Of a DNA stretch of 21,758 nt, positions 7,119 to 14,165 are shown piece after piece; position 1 is the stretch's first letter, and each line of letters begins with the position of its first letter. The position numbers and the translations under genes were made by a program. The stretch is from assembly GCA_910586045.1 (NCBI GenBank), contig CAJUIH010000032.1, positions 5,677 to 27,434 on the forward strand, given 5' to 3'. Origin of the DNA: an uncultured Eubacterium sp. Its GTDB lineage: Bacteria; Bacillota; Clostridia; Lachnospirales; Lachnospiraceae. The notes beneath the pieces were generated by a model that was given only the letters and a program-made list of their open reading frames with translations, was not told the DNA's origin and did not search any database.

Positions 7119-7534
7119 TTTAACCCCCTTTGCTCCCCTTGTTCCTTTTTTGCGAATACAAAAAATTTCTGCCCCAAAAAATTAAGGACCGTACTGCACG
7201 CCGTCGCGCACAAAAAACCCAATCCCCGTACCGGCACCACAGCCAAAACGCCCCCGTTGACAGCGGCATTGGCACACGCCGACCCGGCATATAACAGGAT
7301 ATACCGCATGATCTCCATCCCGGAAAATCCGGGGCTTTCAAACGTCCACTGCTTGTTAATCACAAACCCAACGGCCGCCCCGCACACATAAGATACTGCC
7401 TTTGCCATCGAAACCTGCCATCCGCCTGATAAAAGCAGCATATATACCACATAATCCGCCGCGACCGCACTCCCGCCGCCTACAAGAAACCGCAGTACTT
7501 CTTTTAACCGCAGCGGATTATCCTTTCGTTTCAC
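7115..7534 (-). CDS. GtrA-family membrane protein (first copy)
   Basis: A 139-residue protein with four hydrophobic segments and a basic C-terminus, the usual GtrA size and layout. The family features FLVGGGSAVAADYVVY near the N-terminus and GFVINKQWTF in the middle are present. GtrA proteins are thought to move polyprenyl-phosphate-linked sugars across the cytoplasmic membrane. The gene overlaps the HAD gene upstream by 17 bp and the GT2 gene downstream by 4 bp, so the three are probably co-translated. It differs clearly from the second GtrA at 8859-9320, so this is not a recent tandem duplication. Confidence 0.88.
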   Translation of the reverse strand: MKRKDNPLRLKEVLRFLVGGGSAVAADYVVYMLLLSGGWQVSMAKAVSYVCGAAVGFVINKQWTFESPGFSGMEIMRYILLYAGSACANAAVNGGVLAVVPVRGLGFLCATACSTVLNFLGQKFFVFAKKEQGEQRGLK

Positions 7535-8189
7535 CGTCTATCACCTCCATGCATGCCTTTATCATACTGCCTTGTTTTTCACAGGTAAACCAAATTCCCC
7601 GCATGCCTGCCATCCGGGCGCCTTCCATATCCTTTTTCTGATCGTCCCCGACCATAACCGCCTGCGCCGCGTCCAGCCCCAGTTTTTCCAAAACAAGCGC
7701 AAACATGTTAGGATCCGGTTTTTCCCTGCCCGCTTCTTCGCTTGTCACAAGCACGTCGACAAACGGCCCGATTCCAAGCCTTTCTATTTTCCTGTGCTGA
7801 ATCTGCGACGTCAAATCCGTCAAAAGGGCAATGCGTATCTGCCTGTCCGCCAGCATGGCAAACAGCGCAGGCACATACGGATACGGTTCCATACGCGCCA
7901 GGAACGTGTCCCAATACGCGTTATACAAGGTTAATGCGTTTTCTGCCGGCCTTAACCCGGCAAGCTCCAAAAACCGCTGCGCATACAGCATCCGGTTGTG
8001 GCAGGCCGCGGTGCTTCCCAGCCGTGCTTTTACATATGCTTTCGCCTGTTCATATAAAGCAGTGCATTCCTGCCTGCTCCGCCCGCAGAGCTGCATGCAG
8101 GCCCGAAGGAACGCTTCGACCGCGTGGCGGTTGCAGGCATCATAAGGATAGAGGGTGTTGTCCAGGTCGAAGATAAATGCTTTGATCAT
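7518..8189 (-). CDS. HAD-superfamily hydrolase, subfamily IA-like
   Basis: A 223-residue cytoplasmic phosphatase-type protein. Motif I FDLDNT places the nucleophile at D8 and the acid/base at D10. Motif II Thr is T124 (LLTDLTS), motif III Lys is K157 (REKPDP), and motif IV is VGDDQKKD (D182, D183, D187). A helical cap lies between about 15 and 95. Relatives include pyrimidine 5'-nucleotidases and sugar-phosphate phosphatases. AGAAAGGCGG precedes the ATG by 6 nt. In this operon it could dephosphorylate a sugar or polyol phosphate made by the aldolase/kinase module, but general housekeeping use cannot be excluded. Confidence 0.85.
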   Translation of the reverse strand: MIKAFIFDLDNTLYPYDACNRHAVEAFLRACMQLCGRSRQECTALYEQAKAYVKARLGSTAACHNRMLYAQRFLELAGLRPAENALTLYNAYWDTFLARMEPYPYVPALFAMLADRQIRIALLTDLTSQIQHRKIERLGIGPFVDVLVTSEEAGREKPDPNMFALVLEKLGLDAAQAVMVGDDQKKDMEGARMAGMRGIWFTCEKQGSMIKACMEVIDGETKG

Positions 8190-8213
8190 GGTTTACCGCC
8201 TTTCTGCATAGTA

Positions 8214-8852
8214 TCAGCGCATTAATTTTTGATACAAGGCAACAGACCATGGAAAACATGGCCATGCTTTTAAGATACATCCAGAGTTACTGGTTATAAG
8301 GAACGTCCTTATGTACTTTATAAACCCTCTGTAAGTCCAATGATTTATATGATCAATTGGATTCCCAAATCTTCTTACATTTTTCATTACTAAAAAATTT
8401 CCCATACAAAACCAGGGCTCTGCTGGAACTGTCAGCAGTACTGCCCCCCCCCTTTTTACTACTCTATTTAATTCTTTCAATGCAAAATAGGGACTTTCCA
8501 AATGTTCTAGTACTTCTGTACAAATTACCAAATCAAAAGAATGGTTTCTAAACGGCATCCTGTAAATACTCCCTTGCCGATAGCGTACTATTTGATGCAT
8601 TCTACGTGCCATTTCCAATGCCTCTTGTGATTGGTCAATGCCTGTTACGATCGCATTTGGAAATTTTTTAACAAGCAGCATGGAAATAAATCCTTCCCCG
8701 CATCCAGCATCTAAAATTCGATATCTCTTACTCGGGTCTTGCAAAACTTTCGAAACTACTGACAATATCTTATGATTTAATCGGTAGACCAATGCCCGTT
8801 TCAATGGATTCCTTGATGTATATTTTTCTAGATTACCTGTTTGATATGACAT
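8214..8852 (-). CDS. class I SAM-dependent methyltransferase with an in-frame G9 tract
   Basis: A 212-residue Methyltransf_11-type protein. Motif I ILDAGCGEGF is at 46-55 and binds S-adenosylmethionine. GIDQS at 71-75 carries the acidic residue for the ribose. FDLVICTEVLEHL at 106-118 and RVVKRGGAVLLTVP at 130-143 complete the core. The G9 run falls in codons 134-137 (R-G-G-A), a loop that is conserved as xGG in the family, so the present frame is the functional one. The ribosome binding site is weak: GGTGA overlaps the upstream stop 7 nt before the ATG, suggesting coupling to the GtrA gene. It probably methylates a sugar hydroxyl or lipid-linked intermediate of the glycan. The gene is markedly more AT-rich than the genes below 8.2 kb. 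Confidence 0.85.
   Translation of the reverse strand: MSYQTGNLEKYTSRNPLKRALVYRLNHKILSVVSKVLQDPSKRYRILDAGCGEGFISMLLVKKFPNAIVTGIDQSQEALEMARRMHQIVRYRQGSIYRMPFRNHSFDLVICTEVLEHLESPYFALKELNRVVKRGGAVLLTVPAEPWFCMGNFLVMKNVRRFGNPIDHINHWTYRGFIKYIRTFLITSNSGCILKAWPCFPWSVALYQKLMR
8444..8452 (-). repeat. G9 mononucleotide tract in the methyltransferase gene
   Basis: Nine C residues on the plus strand read as G9 on the coding strand, directly preceded by A5. Loss of one G gives a TGA four codons after the tract. Gain of one G gives a TGA after about 25 codons. Tracts of this length are classical slippage sites in contingency genes of other bacteria. Slippage here is inferred. Confidence 0.8.
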
Positions 8853-8858
8853 TTTATT

Positions 8859-9320
8859 TCACCAGCTTTCTATCTCATTTTCAACAGATACTTTTTTGTC
8901 AGAAACAAAAACCACTTTCTTACCCAATATATAATTCAAAATCACTACCATTCCCATAAAAAGAATTTTTGCCATACGTTCGCCTACACCAGCATACTCC
9001 ACCAGAAACATGACACAAAAAAAATCAAGCAGGCCCGTAAAACCCCGCGCTGCAAAATAACGCAAAAGTTCCGCTCCTGTCTGCATCCAATCTCTACACA
9101 TAGAATGATAAACCCATAATTTGTTTAAAAAATACCCTACTATTTTTGCCGACAGCAAGCTTATCATATTTGCTGCCATATATACAACACCGGACTCCAG
9201 CAAAAGGAAATAACAGGCAGCATTAACAAGTGTAACCACTCCGCCGCTTATTGCATAGCGAACCAATTCATGATGGAATAACTCCATGACAATTTTTAAA
9301 TCCCATTTCTTCTTATCCAT
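8859..9320 (-). CDS. GtrA-family membrane protein (second copy)
   Basis: A 153-residue protein with four hydrophobic segments. LVRYAISGGVVTLVNAACYFLL near residues 19-40 and GYFLNKLWVY match the GtrA family pattern. An Arg-rich turn (RYFAARG) separates the two halves, and a charged tail ends the protein. GGAAAGGGAC lies 9 nt upstream of the ATG. It follows the GtrB-like glycosyltransferase gene by 37 bp, so the two probably form a GtrA/GtrB pair in which GtrA flips the lipid-linked sugar outward. Confidence 0.88.
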   Translation of the reverse strand: MDKKKWDLKIVMELFHHELVRYAISGGVVTLVNAACYFLLLESGVVYMAANMISLLSAKIVGYFLNKLWVYHSMCRDWMQTGAELLRYFAARGFTGLLDFFCVMFLVEYAGVGERMAKILFMGMVVILNYILGKKVVFVSDKKVSVENEIESW

Positions 9321-9357
9321 TATTCAACAGTCCCTTTCCACGAAAGCAAAAATTTTA

Positions 9358-10305
9358 TCAAAACCTCTCCTTTACATGGCTTTGGGTATACCTGTCCCGA
9401 TAGGTTGCATCTACAATCATATCCCCTATCAAACCCGTAGAGATCGACTGCACTCCCAGCAGCAGCAAAAGCACTCCCAGCAACAGCAGCGGACGTTTTC
9501 CAATAGAGCGCCCTCTGAGCCAATCACCTGTTAACTTTAAACATACCGCAAACCCAGTTCCAAATGAAGCCAGTCCAATGCGTCCAAAAAAATACATTGG
9601 CCTGTCATAGAATTTCGAAAGAAAAGATACCGAAAACGAATCAAACAGACCTCGTAAGTACCGCTCCATCCCATATTTTGACTTCCCAAATTTCCTCCGG
9701 TTATGGTGCACCGGTATCTCCGCAATCTCATACCCTCTCCGGTAAGCCAGCACTGGGATATACCTGTGTAATTCACCATAAATATCCAAATTATCCACAA
9801 CTTCCCTCCGATAAGCTTTAAAACCACAATTAAAATCATGTAAATTTACTCCAGACAATCTTGCGGTTACCTTATTAAATAATCTGGAAGGTACTCGTTT
9901 CTCAAACGGATCCAATCGGTTTACTTTCCATCCACTTACAAGATCATACCCTTCATCGATTTTAAGAATAAAATTTTTAATTTCGATAGGATCATCCTGC
10001 AAATCTGCATCCATGGTAACTACAATATCCCCTGCAACATTTCGGAAAGCAGCCTGCAATGCAGCAGCTTTCCCAAAATTTTTGCGAAACGAGATCAAAT
10101 GTACCCGGCTGTCTTTCTGATGTATGGCTCGTATTATTGCAACAGACGAATCCGATGAACCATCATCTACAAATATGATCTCATAGTCAGTAATAAGTTC
10201 TTCTTCTATACAAAGACAAACATTCTTTATCAATACATAGTACAATTCTTTCAATGAATCCTCTTCGTTATAGGTTGGAATCACAATTGATAGTATTCTC
10301 TTCAT
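9358..10305 (-). CDS. GtrB-like polyprenyl-phosphate glycosyltransferase (GT2)
   Basis: A 315-residue enzyme of the DPM1/GtrB/ArnC type. SIVIPTYNEEDSL starts the GT-A domain. IIFVDDGSSD (D47, D48) binds the nucleotide, and MDADLQDDP (D99, D101) binds the metal. NFGKAAALQAAF near 76-87 is a family block. Two hydrophobic helices near 240-260 and 272-292 anchor the C-terminus as in GtrB. Transfer of a sugar from an NDP-sugar to undecaprenyl phosphate on the cytoplasmic face is the expected reaction. AAAGGGGGAG lies 7 nt before the ATG. The neighbouring GtrA and the GT-C genes complete a three-component glycosylation set. Confidence 0.92.
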   Translation of the reverse strand: MKRILSIVIPTYNEEDSLKELYYVLIKNVCLCIEEELITDYEIIFVDDGSSDSSVAIIRAIHQKDSRVHLISFRKNFGKAAALQAAFRNVAGDIVVTMDADLQDDPIEIKNFILKIDEGYDLVSGWKVNRLDPFEKRVPSRLFNKVTARLSGVNLHDFNCGFKAYRREVVDNLDIYGELHRYIPVLAYRRGYEIAEIPVHHNRRKFGKSKYGMERYLRGLFDSFSVSFLSKFYDRPMYFFGRIGLASFGTGFAVCLKLTGDWLRGRSIGKRPLLLLGVLLLLLGVQSISTGLIGDMIVDATYRDRYTQSHVKERF

Positions 10306-10343
10306 AGCCTTACTCCCCCTTTTCTATTGTATATTTAAAACGA

Positions 10344-13097
10344 TCACTCTGTACGCAAAATTCCCAATTGAGCGACAGACCATGGATAATTCCTGTCTTC
10401 TGCGGTCTGCACAATCCGATAATGTGAGAAATTACTGGTTTGATCAAACACATAATCCGAAGCCGATCCATAATGATAGGGAATTTCCTGCCAGTCATTC
10501 TCGTTATCCGAACCATAAATTTTTATCCCGCGTGCATTTTCAAAAACCGCATGGCCAGCATCAATATGAAATCCCTTGATGGATGCACGGGATTTTAACT
10601 CTAATTGAACATACATGTCATGACTTTGCGGTATTTCGGTTGTCCATATGGTTTCAGAATCATTATCTGTCATACAGTATAATAAATCCTTATGATAAGC
10701 CGATTGGATACCGATCACTGTATTCTTTGTATCATCATAAGACCACGAATAAATGTTCTGTGCATCCAATTCCAATTCGTAAATAGTCCACCAATAAAAA
10801 TCGGTATCACTCTGATTAAGCAATCTGATCTTTGCACATCGTACTGGCTTTTCAAACACATACTTTTCATTATCACTGGTTTTGTACGTAATATCTTTAT
10901 AACTACCGTCAGTTCCTTGATACTGTATGGACAGATCCTTGGAATAGTCCGAATGATTGCTCACTATGCTCATCCCTTTCACCATCTTTTCTTCTTGAAG
11001 CTCAATTTCAATAGACATCCCTTTTTTCTGCGGCTGTCCGCTTGTCCATGCAGTCTCTTTATCATGATCCATTAAATATTGCAGATCATCGGGATTGATT
11101 TCACTATACAGACCAGAAAACTCCTTTTTTTCCTGCCCATATACCCGGATCATATAACGCAGTAAATCTAGGGATTTACAATCTTGTCCTGTTTCATATC
11201 GTATCATCAAATAGGAAGGCATTTCTTTTTCCGATAAAACCGCAAACAGATCCTTACTATGATAAATGTTCCGCTCACCATTTAAACGGTTCCAGTCTAG
11301 GCCATTATCCGATACATATGCCCTGATATTTTGTATGCCTAACTCTTTTGAGGTTAGAAAATCTATCTCATAAATGTCATACAATTCTGGCAAATGTGCT
11401 GTTATGCATTTTTCTCCTTCGACCGAGGAATAATCCCATTCTATTTCTGTTTTATCATTTTCCCCTGTTATGTTTCCGTTCCCATCCATAACATATTTGA
11501 GAATACAATTATCATAATTGATCCTCCGCTCCAAAATTGAAATATCCCGTCCATCTACTTCAATTTTATTTTCTGTCCTGTATAAAATATTTTGGTCTTT
11601 CTTTGTACCGCTGCCCTGCAAAGTCCGCAATTTATATTCCGCACTACCAGGTTCCCTGCACGCATGATATTTCTCCCACCCGTCTTCTCCAAAATACATT
11701 GCTGTTAGTTCATTTCTAGGATATAAGTTGATATCTTGATCCTGCACTTGTTTTAATAAATCCATATCTGATACAGCCCAGTAATCATGATGCATGGAAT
11801 CCGACAAATTCGCCGCATACAAAAAATTATAATAGGTATATTCATATGGATGGTTTTTTACATTCCACCCCACAGTTAGCAATAGAGATAAAACCGTACT
11901 GGATATCACAGCGATCCGATATCTTCCCATATGCTCGACAGCATATTTTACTCCCATCACAGAAAAGAGAACGATAAAAATAAATAAAAAATAAAAATGT
12001 CTCCACATATTGTACTTAACAGGCTTCAATAAAGCGTCATACAACACAACTGATAAAAACTGCAGCAGAATTGTAAACTCCAACAAGTAATGTGAGAAAA
12101 GTCTTTGTTTATTTCTTACACAATTCTTAATTACCGTACATATTCCGACGATACCTGATATCAAATAAAAATTCGGCATTGTGTAACAGATACATAAAAT
12201 TGTATAGTACCATGGCAGTCTATCCCCTTTATACACAGTCTTTCCCAATGTTACCGTATCGAAAGAATCATAATCTGAAAAAACAGTTACCGTATGATAA
12301 ACAAAATCTAAAACACCATTCCATGAAGCAGGAGTAATCATAATATAGACTGCAAATGAAACAACTCCTGTCCCAACAATCTGTACAGCTCTTTTTAATG
12401 AAATTGCTCCATCTTTTACTAAGTACACAATGCATATAAGAAATAAAGGTAACGCCCCAATAATTCTTGTATTTAGGCAAAAAGCCGCTGAAACCGCCAG
12501 CCCCACTGCATCCCTTATGTTAAACTTCTTCAGTATGGACAATGCAAAATACAGCATAATTACAAACAATGATAAAAATATGGAATCCTTAATATTGTAA
12601 AAAGAATCTGCTAATATCCTTGGACAAATTATAAACAGCAAAACAGCCAGCACACGATACCGAAACCTCATGTCCAGTTTTCCACATATTTTATATACAA
12701 ATATCGAAGCAATAAAAAACCATAAAAACGTATAGAAATGATTCATACCATAGATCTGCTGGTTTGTCATTTGGAATTTGTTCATATATTCTACCAACAG
12801 TAACGGTATTTTAATACCTATTCCATAATATCTATATTCATACTCGTCCAAAGGTGGATAACCGTTTAAATATTCTGGAAGATCTCCGTCTCCATTCATT
12901 TGTTCATAAACATATTTGAAATTCGTAAGACCATGTTTTCTCTGCACTTTCTCATCGACTGAAATCCCATAATCACTGTATACACTGCATCCATATAAGA
13001 AAAAACAGACGTAAAGCAGTACTAAAGTCAGTATTTTATATTTGTGAACATTGAAATTCTTCATTCTGATCTTCTCCCACCATTTAAATATTGTCAT
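10344..13097 (-). CDS. GT-C membrane glycosyltransferase with C-terminal discoidin-like domains
   Basis: The 917-residue protein has an N-terminal half (to about 430) with roughly ten hydrophobic segments. Its first outside loop carries an acidic pair (SVDEK, D48-E49), as in GT39/ArnT-like enzymes that use polyprenyl-phosphate sugars. The second half looks extracytoplasmic and beta-rich. Two discoidin (F5/8 type C)-like domains lie at about 662-791 and 792-917, with the recurring pattern D-x-D-x-ET-x-WT, hydrophobic strands and a Trp-containing end. A third, weaker one may lie near 560-655 (AYVSDNGLDWNRL). Such domains often bind carbohydrate, so they may dock the acceptor polymer. The start at 13097 overlaps the acyltransferase stop (ATGA). 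An ATG at 13064, 9 nt after GGGAG, is a good alternative. Confidence 0.8.
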   Translation of the reverse strand: MTIFKWWEKIRMKNFNVHKYKILTLVLLYVCFFLYGCSVYSDYGISVDEKVQRKHGLTNFKYVYEQMNGDGDLPEYLNGYPPLDEYEYRYYGIGIKIPLLLVEYMNKFQMTNQQIYGMNHFYTFLWFFIASIFVYKICGKLDMRFRYRVLAVLLFIICPRILADSFYNIKDSIFLSLFVIMLYFALSILKKFNIRDAVGLAVSAAFCLNTRIIGALPLFLICIVYLVKDGAISLKRAVQIVGTGVVSFAVYIMITPASWNGVLDFVYHTVTVFSDYDSFDTVTLGKTVYKGDRLPWYYTILCICYTMPNFYLISGIVGICTVIKNCVRNKQRLFSHYLLEFTILLQFLSVVLYDALLKPVKYNMWRHFYFLFIFIVLFSVMGVKYAVEHMGRYRIAVISSTVLSLLLTVGWNVKNHPYEYTYYNFLYAANLSDSMHHDYWAVSDMDLLKQVQDQDINLYPRNELTAMYFGEDGWEKYHACREPGSAEYKLRTLQGSGTKKDQNILYRTENKIEVDGRDISILERRINYDNCILKYVMDGNGNITGENDKTEIEWDYSSVEGEKCITAHLPELYDIYEIDFLTSKELGIQNIRAYVSDNGLDWNRLNGERNIYHSKDLFAVLSEKEMPSYLMIRYETGQDCKSLDLLRYMIRVYGQEKKEFSGLYSEINPDDLQYLMDHDKETAWTSGQPQKKGMSIEIELQEEKMVKGMSIVSNHSDYSKDLSIQYQGTDGSYKDITYKTSDNEKYVFEKPVRCAKIRLLNQSDTDFYWWTIYELELDAQNIYSWSYDDTKNTVIGIQSAYHKDLLYCMTDNDSETIWTTEIPQSHDMYVQLELKSRASIKGFHIDAGHAVFENARGIKIYGSDNENDWQEIPYHYGSASDYVFDQTSNFSHYRIVQTAEDRNYPWSVAQLGILRTE

Positions 13098-14161
13098 CCA
13101 AATATTTTCCTAAGCCACGTCCGGTTTTTTACTACAACAACAACAGCCGCAAATCCCATCTTACACCCTAAAACGGCCATATGATTCATCCTTTCGTCTG
13201 CAAAAACCCGCACAAAAGATGTCCACGGCACAAAATCCAATTCTACCAGATGGAAACATAAAATAACCAGACTGTTTTTCCCATAAAAAGCAAACCACCT
13301 TGCTAAAAATAGCGCATAACGTACCAAAAACTGGGCGGCTCTGCCTGTATAATAAGAAAGAAAAACTGCAACTGCCATCGTAAACCAGCCATGTGTATAG
13401 GTATTATTTCCGCAAATTGCCATGCTTTTTTCCAAAAGTCCGGTCAAAATGCAAAAGCCCATAATAACATGCGCACAAAGCGGAATCTTTGTTGCCAGCC
13501 ATTTATGTTCACGCGCAAGATATCCGGCATACAAAAAAACCAACGCTGCAAGGCCTGACTGCAGGCCCCACGGGAACCAAAAATAGACCCTTGTTTCAAT
13601 ACCGAGATAGGCAAGTAAGACTACAAAGAAAGGAATGCTTTCTTCTTTTACATGCAAAAGATGCTGAAACACAATTTCCCCACAAAACAAAGCGCATAAA
13701 AACCAGATCGCCCCAATATCATAAATCACAAAAGGCTTCTCATATGGCCAGCAGCTCCCATAAATACCTGCCCAAATCCATCGAAACGCAATCTGCCCCC
13801 CCCCAAATTTCTGCCAGTCCATACCAACAATCCGAAACTGGAGCAACAGCGCACTGATCATAAGCATTCCCACAGTGAAAAAATATGGTTTCATCAAACG
13901 TGCAAATTTATTAGCAGCAAACTGCCGTACATTTTCCTTTTTTTTAAATGTATAACCAGCGATACAAAAAAACAGCGGCATGTGAAACGCATTAATCCAT
14001 TGATTTACATGTTCACTGACAACAGGCCCATGCCCGATGATTACCATGATCATTGCGATACCTTTTAAAGCATCCAGCCATAGCATCCTGCTTTCTTTTT
14101 CCCTTTTCTCTCCCTGTCCTGCCGATTCATTTTCCATACCCGTTTTTTCTGCTGTATCCAT
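13094..14161 (-). CDS. acyltransferase-3 family membrane O-acyltransferase with an in-frame G9 tract
   Basis: A 355-residue protein of the acyltransferase-3 family, which moves acetyl or similar groups onto extracytoplasmic sugars. A hydrophilic N-terminus (1-25) precedes about ten hydrophobic segments. The family motifs are clear: RMLWLDALKGIAMIMVIIGH ending in the key His (H44), and INAFHMPLFFCIAGY at 56-70. The G9 tract encodes G120-G122 in a loop (WQKFGGGQIAF). AGAGGGGAA lies 10 nt before the ATG, and the gene begins 4 bp after the previous stop. It probably acetylates the glycan built by this operon. The acyl group and acceptor are unknown. Confidence 0.88.
   Translation of the reverse strand: MDTAEKTGMENESAGQGEKREKESRMLWLDALKGIAMIMVIIGHGPVVSEHVNQWINAFHMPLFFCIAGYTFKKKENVRQFAANKFARLMKPYFFTVGMLMISALLLQFRIVGMDWQKFGGGQIAFRWIWAGIYGSCWPYEKPFVIYDIGAIWFLCALFCGEIVFQHLLHVKEESIPFFVVLLAYLGIETRVYFWFPWGLQSGLAALVFLYAGYLAREHKWLATKIPLCAHVIMGFCILTGLLEKSMAICGNNTYTHGWFTMAVAVFLSYYTGRAAQFLVRYALFLARWFAFYGKNSLVILCFHLVELDFVPWTSFVRVFADERMNHMAVLGCKMGFAAVVVVVKNRTWLRKIFG
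13796..13804 (-). repeat. G9 mononucleotide tract in the acyltransferase gene
   Basis: Nine C residues on the plus strand read as G9 on the coding strand (three Gly codons), preceded by TTT. Loss or gain of one G leads to a TGA about 20-25 codons later in either case. It is the second G9 run in the same operon; no other G or C run in the window is as long. Confidence 0.8.
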
Positions 14162-14165
14162 CCCG

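Noticed and set aside
7742..8176. Plus-strand open frame opposite the HAD gene
   Set aside because: Shadow frame in GC-rich sequence; the minus-strand HAD motifs are unambiguous.
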